Of a stretch of DNA of 64,000 bases, positions 1-12,700 are shown piece by piece. The stretch's first letter is position 1; each line of letters begins with the position of its first letter. A program made the translations under genes and the position numbers. Under the pieces are notes generated by a model. It was not told where the DNA came from. It did not search any database and saw only the letters and a list, made by a program, of their open reading frames with translations. Source of the DNA: Chrysaora quinquecirrha. Lineage: Eukaryota; Cnidaria; Scyphozoa; Semaeostomeae; Pelagiidae. The DNA is taken from assembly GCA_014526335.1 (NCBI GenBank), contig JACTAT010000015.1, positions 755,836-819,835 of the forward strand. Direction: 5' to 3'.

Positions 1-26
1 ACAAGTTCAAGGACAGTGAAACTCTA

Positions 27-151
27 GGGGCGATTCACTCCTTGGAATCTCGTGCAGCCTTTGCTGGGACGTCTATTGTTTTCAAAGAAATCCCTTGGAA
101 TCCTTTTGTTTCGATGGGAACCAGGCACGCCTTTTTGCGCAGTGAAACCCC
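27..151 (+). mobile_element. Small inverted-repeat element, family F, copy near the left edge
   Basis: It starts GGGGCGATTCACTCCTTGGA and ends CAGTGAAACCCC; it shares CCTTTGCTGG and TCCTTTTGTTT blocks with 28999-29125. No gene is seen between the window start and 679. Confidence 0.55.
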
Positions 152-678
152 TCCGTGGTAAAACTTTTCACCTAGACAAAGTATGCTTTAAAAAATTTAG
201 TGCTGAAACCTTACAAATGGGAAATTTCTAGACATGTAAATGATCATCACCTTTATGGAGAGGAGTATTAGATTTCTCAGACCTATTGATACCTTTAGAT
301 GCTGGTGATTTTTTTGGCTGGAAAAAATGTTTAGAAAACATTATAGGATATCGTAAACAGGTGTGACCAATGAATAAGCTAAAAGATGATGATGATTGTA
401 TATCGGCAATTTTAGCACTGTGATCGTAAACAATACAAAGAAAATCGTATGTGACCCAACACCTGTTTGCCCAGTGATTCTCAATGCTTAACCTGTTTTA
501 AACACGCTGATTAACCATTGACCATGACCGGTTCTTAAATCATTTAGCGGTTACGTAGGAAATTAAAGTTAGTCTTTTGTTTGCCAAATCAATATTCGAG
601 ATCAAATTGGAAAGAGTTTCACAGAAGTATCTCCGCAGAAATTCAATAGAGAACCGCTTGTAGCGGGAAGAACTCAGA

Positions 679-733
679 ATGCGGATATTTACATATCTAC
701 TAATAGCGTGCCTTATTATTGGCTTAATAAACG
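679..733 (+). CDS. Exon 1: signal peptide
   Basis: The exon starts with ATG and encodes MRIFTYLLIACLIIGLIN plus one base of the next codon, followed by a strong donor (GTAAGT). The short basic start, hydrophobic core and small residues at the end are a typical signal peptide. It leaves in phase 1, like most introns of this gene. The next exon completes the codon as Ala. The donor can also be read through in frame into a repeat (see the intron 1 entry). The transcription start is not visible; I see no clear TATA box upstream. Confidence 0.75.
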
Positions 734-3700
734 GTAAGTCGAAAAAACTACGAGCTTCCATCTCTTATGTGCCTATGGCATTGCCAACCTCAATATCTAA
801 CGTGCCTATAGAGCTAGGAACTACAATCTCAAATGTGCCTAAAGAAGTACCAAATTCAATCTCTTATGTGCCTATAGAACTAGGACTACAATCTCTTTTG
901 TGCCCATAGAACTGCGAATCTCAACCTCAAATGCGTGCCTATAGAGATACGAACGTAAATCTCTTATGTGCCTATAGAACTGCCAATTTCAATCTCTTAT
1001 GTGCCTATGGAAGTAGGAACTACAATCTCTTATGTGCCCATGGAACGACGAACGTCAATCTCTTACGTACCTATCGAACTACAAAATGCAATCTCTAATG
1101 TGCCTATAGAATTATGAACTACAATCCCTTATGTGCCTATAGAACCACAAATTTCAATACTTTATGTACCTAGCCTTAGAACTATGAACGTCATAGCCTT
1201 GAATCACGTCGAATTAGTTATCAATTACATTAGTTATCACTTACAGTTAGCAGTCAATGTCAAATAGTTGTGGAGAACTCAACCCTTAGTCTCTTGGAGC
1301 TAAGATTAAGGTTGAGTTGAATGCATGAACGGTAGCAGATACCTGTTTTGGTTTTGATTTGCGAAGCAACCAAGACAGTTGTAACAAATTCGAAAAATCG
1401 AACCTTCAAAATATTTTCACATTTCAAAGTCGCTCCAAACTATCTCCTTAGAATTGCAAGCTTGCGATTCAAAATATTTTTCGGAATCAAAAGACCCAAT
1501 CTCGGTAACATTCGTAAACAATGTCGTAACAAACAGTTACATAGCTTTACTAGAACACGTAACAGACTTTAACATTGCTATAGTAAAGCTCTATGTAATG
1601 ATAAAACTTGGAAAGACTCCTCCACTTGAGTGGCTAGTTTAGCTTACACCAAACAAAAGCAATCACTTTGCTCTCCCGATCTTTTGATTGCGTGACTTTT
1701 GACTTCCAAACTAATGCAATCTGATTGGTTCCTAACTAATCACGTGATGCGCAGGTAGGATCTCGCGGGATGATTGATACACGTAAGAATCGTATGACTA
1801 AATGCAGGGAATAAAACTGTCTAAAAATTTGTAACAATGTAATTTTACGAACCTTTCTTCCACATGTGCTTGGAGGGTGTTCATGGTTCCTGATGAAACC
1901 TGCAGAAATGCAATATTAAGATTTAAATGAGCAATCTTTAAGAAACTAATCATAAGGTAAAGGTAAAGGCATTGATTGTACATGGCGCTGCATTCTATAA
2001 TGTCTATAATCCCATATATTCAAAAGCGCTATATAATGATTTACGCCCTAAGCTCCGACTGTTGTTTCTCGCATCTTATACCTCGTACCTTTCTAAACTA
2101 CTCTGTTTTGACTAGCTCGAAAGCATAAAAAATCACACAAGAAATCAAAGCAACAGAAGGTGCAGAAGGAACAAGACGTACAGGTAGGTCTCGTTAAAGA
2201 CTTATTACATTCATCGTAGTCTACGCTCCTCCACAGTCCACCAACCCGCTCCAACCCTGAAGAAACAGCAGTTATTTTCAACAGATAGCTGTGCGAGTCA
2301 AACATCTCTTGTCCTTGATATCAGTGCATTTTACCTCGACTGGCGAATTCTCCGAATAAAGGGCGCTTTATCGAATAATTACGGTATTCCATCTCAACTT
2401 AGCAGATGAGAATTACCAACTATACTTTCATCGCCTAATTTCCAAACAATTGCTCAAAAAATGGCATAATCTCCCGCGGATACATAAAATGATTTTGGTA
2501 CGGGTATATTCCGGGCATATGGGCGGGTTTCGGTCCTGAAATTCTCCAAGCATGGGCATGATTTTAGCCAAACCACCATACAACATAGTCAGAATTAAAG
2601 AAAATTAAAAATGTCGCTTTATTGGAGCCTGAATAGTGTTAACATCACATTAAAGATGGCCGTAGTGCAAATATAAGCAATAATATGGCCTAGAAAGCCT
2701 CATTACTGTTATACTCCGCTTGAAATTACCCATAATATAGGGTCTGTTCCTGTCTGTGGGTACATTAACAGTGGGTAGGGCTATAAAATCTCGGCGGCGC
2801 ATCGCCGTCCATTCATAGGTCATGTACCCCCCGGCCATAATCTACAAGACATCCCTAAACATTGCCTCCAAGCTTTTGGCGCCCTTTCCACTGATTTGCT
2901 TTGGAGATCGCTGTGAAGGCAGTGTGCGTGGCTTGTAGTAAACATAAATATTGTTTTAGGACCAACCAGACGACCAACAGCAACAGCCAGACGCCCAACA
3001 GCCAGACGACCAACAAGCCCAGGAGCAAGAGGGTGGCGACCAGCAGCCAGAACAACAGCCTGCTGCACCCGACCAACCTGCCGCTCCTCAGCCACCTCCA
3101 GACGGTGCCCCTGCACCAGCCGCACCACAGCCTCCTCCAGCTGTACCTCCACCAGTTGCTCCATTACCACCAGCTCCAGTACCACCAGTCGTGCCACCAC
3201 AATACCCACCACCTCCAGGAGTTCCTCCACAGTTCCCACCACCACCAGCTGTACCCTTCCCACCTGAAGGCAAATTCGACGAGGGTAAAGAAGATGGCTC
3301 AGGCTCCGGTGCCTATCCTTATCCTCCACGTAAGTAATATTATTAAATACTTTTCAGATTTTTCAGGGGTTATAAATCATAATTAATTAACATTCATTGC
3401 ATAAATTACCAATAATTGAATTATATCAACCAGGACGGGATTCTTATTACAATTTTGGTCTCAGAGAAGGGGGAAGCTCATTAAAAAAGCGCTTATTAGA
3501 CCGAACAATTGGATCAAGAATGACATCATGCCTATTAGCTTGCAACGAATGGAGTAGAAGAATCCGAATCACAAATTTTTTCCCACTTGCTTCCACTGAC
3601 CCCCACTTTGTTTCTGTTTGTTCCAACCTGTTCTTACTTGTTCCCAGTCCCTTGTTTTTTGCAAGTGGTTACCTATTAGTTATTCTTGCCCTTCTCATTC

Positions 3701-6700
3701 TCACTAATGGGCCCTACATTTGAGGAAATTTAGGGTTTTTCTCATTTCATTGGCATCAAGCTATCTTAGATTCTACCTGTTTTTCTTGCTTAGATACTAG
3801 CTAACCTTGAGGGTGGTAAAGGGTATTTCGGGAAACGTGATTGACCATATTTCCAACCAGGAGACGTGAAACGCTTTTCCTTTCAGTGTGAAACGTGAAT
3901 GGCAAACAGTTTTGTCCCCGTGATTCGTGATCCTGACCCCCCCCCCTTTACCACCCTCAACCTTGTGTCTTTTCCTGCTTTGGACGGCACAGTAGACTGA
4001 AGTCTCTTTGTGTTTTTAACTTTTTAATGATGACAAAAAAAACTTCTCACTTATTCCCACTGATTCTCACTTTTTTCACTCGCTCCCCATGATTCCAAAT
4101 GATTCCCACATGTTCCCAAGTTCCGTTGATTCCTTTTTGTTCAGTTCATTCCTACTCATTCCGCTGGTTCCTAGCTTTTTTGCTTGTTCCGGATTTTAGA
4201 GCATTCTGGACAAAAGCTTCCTCGTGAGTTTCTTCAAATTATGTTGTTCGAATTTGATTCGAGTTGCTCTGAATTGTCTTGATTATATACATTTGAATTG
4301 CAATTGAAATAGATGATTCAACTCATCAGTTGTTTAGATTGTGTGCAAAGAGAATGGGAATTCCAATCTGTTGTTATGGCATTCCAGATTCCATTTCCCA
4401 TTTCCAGATTCCAGGTCTCTATTTCCTAACCAGCCATATTCCTTCCCGTAGCCATCCCAGAAAAGGGTCCCTCATTAGAAAAAATGAGTCCAAAGGAATT
4501 CAAAGCTTGGTCGTTCGCAACCACAAACCCCAAAAATGCCGAACCACCATTACACTCTTTTTTTTATAAGAACAATTTTATAAGAACACGAGCCTGGATT
4601 TTGCCCAGATTTTTAGAACAAATTAAGAACAAGCTGAGGCTGGGCTTTTCAAAAGCCCTAAGAATATCAGCTAAATATTTAAGTAAGACAGTCAGACTGA
4701 ACGTAAAAAGGAAGCAGACAGAGATATAGATAAGAATGCTGCATTTTCACACAGACCTAGTACCACCCCAGACATTTATTGAAACATATAGATATCTTAG
4801 TAACCAAGGAATTAAGAACAGATTAAGAACATTTCAGGCTCAAAAACGGCAAAAATTTAAGAACAGCCAGCCTCAATTAATATTTCCTGGTTCTTATAAA
4901 AAAAGAGTGTAACTTTGGCCATACCCCTCAGAGCTGTTGAACCTTATGTCTAACATAACAAGTTAGCATGGTGGCCTGTGTTCTGTCATCATAGGAGCAA
5001 GTTGGGCGAATGTAATACCACCCTCTACACAGGCCCAATTGCTAGTGATCCAGATTTCAGCCCAATGGTTGGGGTTTGGTGAAGAAAAACCTGTTTTTCC
5101 CGCAGGCCTGTGTACAAGGCATGCCAGAAAATTATGGCCAGTAACTATCCAGCACTCGGGAATGGGCTCACTCCCGCTTTAACTCAAATTAGAAATACTT
5201 TCTAATTTTCATTATAATCATTAACATTAACTAAATGATTTCTTTTTGTTCAAACAGAAAATCCTTCGTATCCAGAATGTCCTCCCTGGCTTACCAAGGA
5301 ACAAATGTCTCACTGTATTATGATTCATTCCACCCACCCAAACGTACCTATGAACCCACCACGTAAGATTACTTTATTCTAACCAAAGTAGAAGGCCAAA
5401 TGGAGGGCCCTCATTATTGAGAATTCAGAACACCGTAAATGCTATAATAAACGCCCTGGGTGTATATTAGATTTCTGAGATTTTAAGGGGGCCACAATTG
5501 GAGACGGACGTTTAATAGAGGCTGGGCGTTTATCAAATTAGTAAGAAATTCAAATATTCATTTTTTGACATACCTATATTTTCATCATATATCCATCACA
5601 AGACTCTCAAAATCTACACACACATTTTTTTATAAGGAAGTTCGTCTCAGGCTCAGTACTGAAAATTCCTGATGGCCAAATTTGAGTACTCATTATTCCT
5701 TAGCAATAGCGATTCCTTAACTTTTACTTTGTGATTCTTAAAAATAACCAATGGTCAAGGAAATATAGGTCGCTTGCTCTGTTAATTCAGAACTTCATCT
5801 TTTTTGAATCGAAATGAAGAGAATTCAGATTCCTTAGTAGAAGTACACTTTATTTCCAATAAGCAACTGGACTTTGGTCCAGCCCTCAAAGAGTTGCTTA
5901 ACATATCTAGTATTTCAGCCCTCACAGAATCACTGGTACCCCCTAAAACCTCTTATTTTTAGCTCTTTTCTGGCTTTTCAATGTACTTGACAAGTTTGCA
6001 AGGATGTACAGTATAAAGAAAGCTATTTCACTAATACTTCAAACAAAATCTCAGCCCTAGTTGCATATTGACCAGTTGCTTATTAAAAAAAGTGTAGTCT
6101 CCGAACTAGTACTAGAAATTCCTAAAGTTTTTGCCTATCCGAGTACTACCTTCCTTAAAAAGCACTTCCTTATAAAAATGCGTGTAGCACATCAATAAAG
6201 TCGTCTTCAAGTCGGTTTTTGTTAAATACACTCTATTTTATAAGTACAATTTTATAAGAACACGAGCCTAGATTTTGCCCGGATTTTAAGAACAAGCCTT
6301 TGGCTGGACTTTTCATAAGCCCTTTGAATGTAGGCTGTTTGTGAAAGTAAGACAGTCCGAAATATATGTAAAAAACAAGCGAACAATGGGGGGGGGGGCA
6401 ATGAAATAGACAAGCATGCTGCATTACATAAACCTAATTCTACTCCATACACTGAAAAATATTACCGTCTAAATTAAGAACAGATTAAGAACATTTCAGG
6501 CTCAAAAAGGCAAAAACTTAAGAACAGCCATCCTCGATCAAAATTACCTGGTTCTTATAAAAAAAAGGGTTTAGGATATTCCAATATACCAATATAGTAA
6601 AAAGTCTCAAGATCAACCCTTGTCTTTATTTTCCTTTAAATTGCTTGATCGATGAAGAAACCAATTAACGCCCATTTCTGACGGAAGAAATCAGGTTTAT

Positions 6701-9700
6701 TAGAGACGGGCGTTTTACAGAGACCGGGCGTTTATTAAGTTTGTCAAGCTTTTAGGGGATCATTTAACGGAGACAGACGTTTAAAAGAGGCTGGGCGTTT
6801 ATTAAGCTTGTCAAGCTTTTAGGGGACATTTATTGGAGACGGGCGGTTTAAAAGACGCTGGGCGTTTATAAGAGCATTTACGGTGATAAATTTCTACCCA
6901 AATCATAATGATTAACATGAATTAACTAACTGACTCTCTGTTCAAACAGAAAATTCTCCTCCTCGCCGCCGCCCTCCTGGTTGGTCACCCTTACGAGATT
7001 GGTGGAGTAAAGATACGTATCCTCCTGGTGGAGACACACCTATGTCCCCCCCACGTAAGCTAACTTCATTCATACCGTAGAAGCTCTAAACGTGGGCGCC
7101 CATTAGATATTGGTGATTGACATGAAATGACTAACTGATTTTTTATTCAAACAGAAAATTCTCCTCCTCACCGCCCCTTACCAGGATCGCTTTCAGCTTT
7201 ATACCCACCACGTAAGCTAACTTCATTCTAACCATAGTAGAAGCCCCAAAGGGGGTCACTCAATAAGGTTGAAGCGCTTATTATTCAGAATAAACAATAA
7301 TAAAGATAATAAATAAAGAATAAAGAATTCCCCAAATCGTAATGATTAACATGAATTAACTAACTGACTCTCTGTTCAAACAGAAAATTCTCCTCCTGGC
7401 CACCCCTTAAAAGGCAAACGTCCTTGGTGGAGTGAAGATACGTATCCTCCTGGTGCAGACACACCTATGTCCCCCCCACGTAAGCTAACTTCATTCTTAC
7501 AGTAGAAGCTCTAAAGGAAACGGGGGTGCCCATTAGATATTGGTGATTGACATGAGATAACTACAGTTGACATCCGCTATCTCGACTGCCCGCTATCTCG
7601 AACATTCGCTATCTCGAACGATTTTTCATTTCCCCTCTAAGGGTTTGTATAGAAAAATCGTCCGCTATCTCGAACCCCGTTATCTCGAACATTCGCTGTC
7701 TCGAACCATTTTCGACTTCCCATGGAGGAAAACCTGCTCTTTCTCTCGAACTTTGCCAAATTTTCTGCTGAACTGGATAAAGAGACAGGCTGAAAATATG
7801 TATAAGTTCGCCTAGTGGAGCGGGAATGGCAGCAGCTAAGTGATATGCTGCCCATGTATACAATAGATGAAGCTGTTCTCTTTCGAGATATGCTGCATCG
7901 CCATTATCTCAATTTCACCAATGGAATGGATGCAAGCAGACAAGCTTTGAATCCTATGTAAAAAATAACTGACTTGTTTGATGAAATTTGGGATCAGTAA
8001 CCCTGCATGTTAATAGGGGTTCCTTTTCTGACTTAAAAGCTATAATTTTTTATATTTATATGGGGCATCCGTTATTTCGAACATTCGCTATCTCGAACAA
8101 ATTCCAGTTTCCCTTGGGAGTTCGAGATAGCGGATGTCAACTGTAACTGATTTTTATTAAAACAGAAAATTCTCCTCCTCGCCGTCCCTTACCTGGATCG
8201 CTTTCAGCTTTATACCCAGCACGTAAGCTAACTTCATTCTAACCATAGTAGAAGTCCCGAAAGGGAGTCGCTAATTAGGTTTGGAGCACTAAGATAATCA
8301 ATAAAGAACAAAGAATTCCCCAAATCATAATGATTAACAAAAATTAACTAATTCTTTATTTAAATAGAAAATCATCCTCCTGGTTGGTGTCTACATGGTA
8401 GCACTGTTCCGTTAGCCCCACCACGCAAGCTTAGTTTATCCTAACCTCAAAAGAAGCCCCAAAGGGGGGAGCTTATTAGAGATGGAGCGCTTATTAGTGA
8501 GACAAAAGAATAATGAATTGAATTTATCCAAATCATAATGATTAACATGAATTAACGAACTGACTCTCTGTTTAAACAGAAAATTCTCCTCCTGGCCACC
8601 CCTTAAAAGGCAAACGTCCTTGGTGGAGTGAAGATACGTATCCTCCTGGTGCAGACACACCTATGTCCCCATCACGTAAGCTAACCTCATTCTTACCGTG
8701 GGAGCTCTAAACGGGGGCGCCCATTAGATATTGGTGATTGACAAGAAATAACTAACTGATTTTTTATTCAAACAGAAAATTCTCCTCCTCGCCGCCCCTT
8801 ACCTGGATCTCTTTCAGCTTTATACCCACCACGTAAGCTAACTTCATTCTTACCATAGTAGAAGCCCCAAAGGGGGCCGTATATTAGAGATGGAGTTACA
8901 CAAATAATAATAATTATCTTATATTAACTAACTGTCTTTGTTATTCAAACAGAAAATTCAACTTCTGGCCTCCCCAAACCTGCTAAACGTTTCCCTCCTG
9001 GATTTTCACCCTTACGAAACTCACCACGCAAGCTAACCTCATTCTAACCATAGAAGCTGAAAAAGAAGCGCTCATTAGGGTTGAGGTGCTTATCAGTGAG
9101 AATAAAGCATAATGAATTGGATTTATCCAAATCATAATGATTAACATGAAATAACTTATTGACTTTTTATTCAAACAGGAAATTCGTCGAAATGGTCGCC
9201 CTTACAAGAGCCCCGCCGCCCTCCTGGTTGGACACCCTTACGAGAACCCCGCCGCCCTCCTGGTTGGACACCCTTACGAGACCCAGCACGTAAGCTTACT
9301 GCCTTCTAACCGTAGAAGCCCAAAAGGGGGCGCTCAGTAGAGAGACGGCGCACATGAGTGAGAATAAAGAATAATGAATTTATCCACATCATATCAATTA
9401 ACATGAGTTAACTAAATGATTGTTTTATTCAAACAGAACATCCTCCCAATATAATGGATTACACCGATTCACACGTACCTATGAGCCCACCACGTAAGCT
9501 TACTTCATGCTACTCATAGTAGAAGCCCCAAAAGGGGGCGCCTATGATGGGGCGCTCATCAGTGAGAATACAGAATAATGAGTTAACACTAATCATAATG
9601 ATTAACATTAATTAACTAACTGATTTTTTATTCAAACAGAACCAGCAGCATGGCCTCCTTCTGGTTTGCCTTTACCTGGTGTACTGACACCTTTATATCC

Positions 9701-12700
9701 ACCACGTAAGCTAACTTTACGCTAACCTTAACTTCAATTAATTGATTCTTAACCTTAAACCTTGACTTGTCACAAGTCTCAGTTCCGATTGATCCTTGAA
9801 AGGTAACTACGCAGGAGCAACCCCTACGGAGGAGCAACAAGCATAGCAAGTGATTAGACGTATTACAAGAGCTGTAGTTATCGCTATTGAGTCTATGCTG
9901 GACGCTCAAACTGCAAATCTTTGAGATGAAATTGAGGAAAAGGTGGGAAGAAGATGACTAGCCAATCAGAGATGGCTCCAGAAGGTTGGAGTCGTTGACC
10001 ACTTTTTAAGCTGAAAGATTATGAATCTCAGCTATACACCCATCTAGCAAGTGATGGAAACTCTCGCTGTGCTCGTTCACTCCTCCGGTTTCTATCATTC
10101 ATAGATAAATTCATAGGAATACTATACTTAAAATCTAAAATTTTTACTTGGAAGGGCAATGGGGCAATTCACTCCTTTGAATCTCGTACACCCATTGCGG
10201 AGGGTTTCTATCACTTTCATAGGAATCCCTTAAAAATCTTTTTACTTGGAAGGGAATCTAATACTTCTATTTACTAGGGTGCCTTTCATGGGACTAATAA
10301 ATCTTATTTGGGTTAGTACTCCGCTTCGCGGTTTAGAAACTCATGTGATATGCTTAACTTTAATGGCAAATACTAGGAAAGCTTTTTCTGCGAATGGCAT
10401 ACCATGGTTGACGGATTCGAATCTGGACTGCATTATCAGAGAGCTTACGAAATTTGGGGATTAACAGGTCAATAAAATTGTTGAGTAACTTTATAACGTT
10501 GCTCCTTCAATTTGGCTTTGTGTTTGGGCAGTGCTGAGCCTGCTTCAGTGCCGTACTTATTCATGTACATCAAACTTCATAGATATATCTACAGGAGCAG
10601 AATGACCGCTTGCTGCATATAAGTATAATATAGGTGAAAGGAGAAGGCGAGATAATGGAATACGCACCAGGCAGTACGAGCTTAGAGGACCTTGAGCCTT
10701 GCCATAAGCCGTGACGATACCATTACCGGGGCACGACATATTTCAAAGACTTAAAAGAAGGAATTGTGTGTACTAATTGTTCTCTCAATTTTCAATCTAT
10801 AGAGGTTCCACCACCAGCAGTGCCAGGCCAGTATCCACCAGGCCCAGTGCCACCACCAGGTCCAGTACCACCACCAGGTCCGGTCCCACCACCAGCACCT
10901 GTACCTGGTCCCGAGCAACCAGTACCTGCACCTGATGGCAGTGGTGCACCACCTCCTGATGCAGGCAGCGGAGCACCAGCTCCTGATGCTGAACAACAGC
11001 CAGCTCCAGACGCAGGACAAGGACAAGCACCAGCTCCCGACGCAGGACAAGGACAAGCACCAGCTCCCGATGCAGGACAAGGACAAGCACAGCCGGCACC
11101 AGGACAAGATCAACAAGACCAAGATCAAGAGGATCAGCAAGATCAACAGGATCAACAAGACCAACAAGATGATCAACAAGACGATCAACAAGATGATCAA
11201 CAAAAACAACAACAAGTTCAGCAAAAGCAACAAAGACAACAATACAAGCAGGTAATTTCTGAACAACGTCTAGTATTAATTCTGAAAATTTTAAGAAACG
11301 CTTTGAACTAAAGAAAAAATTATGATATTAAAATAGGTTAAATTAGAAGATACACTATTCTTTCTGCATCTGCGTTGCAAGATATCCAAAACTGGAGAAG
11401 CAAAAGGGCGTGGTCAAAGAAAATTAAGGCGTGGATTAAAGAAAAACAACCAACTCCTTTCCGACGACATTTCAGCATCATATTTAGCCAATATAAAAAA
11501 GTCCATCTTGGCGATGATCGGGGGGCGACTGCATACAAACCCCCCAGTTGCGACTGCAAACTGTGTTGACTGTCTGCGACTGAAAACCCCCCGTGCCCCC
11601 CTTGGCTACGCAACTGTAGCATCCATTGAAACAAGGAAGAATATTTAAGACATGAATACTCAGTTAAATTCTTTTTCAATTAAGAATGCGTTCCATAACT
11701 GTATGTGACAATTACAATGTTTAATTAGATGGAGAAGAGTTTATTTATGGGTCTTCCAGAAGGGTACTACGTCGATGCTTCGAAGGAGGCGCTCTTTCGA
11801 CAGACACCTTCATTTTACTTACTGAAACAACAAGACTGCAAAAACTTTCTATCTGAATCACAGAAAGAGAATGACACCTTGCCATGCCCAGATTATGGCC
11901 TGCTTCACTACCTATAGCTTCGTGTAAAATAAACTGTACATAATGCATTGCATTTAGTAAGGTTTGTTCTTAGCGCTGTTAAGTCATCCGGTTCATTCCA
12001 TCCATTCCATCCATTCAAAAACTTTTAAGAAACTTTTAGCACTAAAATCTTTGAAATTGGTCGAAAAAAGAAGCTTTGAGGAGTAAAGCTGGAGGCAGCT
12101 TTCTTATTTCGAAAAACACCCTTTTAATGTAACTCGTAAATCTTAGTCCTGCGAAGTTCCCTAGATTAATACTTTCCTAAGGGCAACCATCTGCTTCGTT
12201 CGCAATTGAAGTTCAATGTTACCAAATGAACTATTTATTCGAAGGCTGACGATGAAGAAAAGAGCTCCAAGAAGCACAGTTCGATGGAGACGATGATGAG
12301 GAAGATGGAAGAGCCGTAAAAGTACAAGCTGCAAAGAAGGAAAAGAAAGGAAAGAAAAAGTCCAAGAAAGGACACAAGAAATCAAAATCATCAAAGAAGA
12401 GCAACGGTGAGAAGCCTTTACCTCACACAACATAATCAAATATTCTTATTTTTATGCTAATACATTATCTTATATATCACACTGCCATATTACCAAAAAT
12501 ACTATCAATATTGGTTCACAGAGAGGTTTTCGAGGCAATGATGCCCCCATTCAGTTTCTTAGCGTAGCCAGAGGATTAATACCGGAGGGGCAAAGAATAT
12601 CCTAGTTCCGTTATTGCTTATCAAACCGAGACTAACTGACTTATTACACGAGTCCCCATTAACACACATTAACCCTAGTCAAAGCGTTACTAACACCAAA

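Noticed and set aside
2820..3329. Antisense frame of 169 codons and a Gly-rich antisense frame
   Set aside because: Complement of exon 3; the sense strand has matching splice sites and phase.
7567..7863. Open frames of 60-85 codons in the MITE and again at 32673-33054
   Set aside because: Both are the same transposon interior; no transposase motif, too short, and interrupted differently in the two copies.
10751..11266. Leu/Ile/Trp-rich antisense frame of 171 codons
   Set aside because: Complement of the Pro- and Gln/Asp-coding exon 16; composition follows from the repeats.
11338..11948. Open frames on both strands in intron 16
   Set aside because: No fitting splice phases; the sequence is not needed to join exons 16 and 17.
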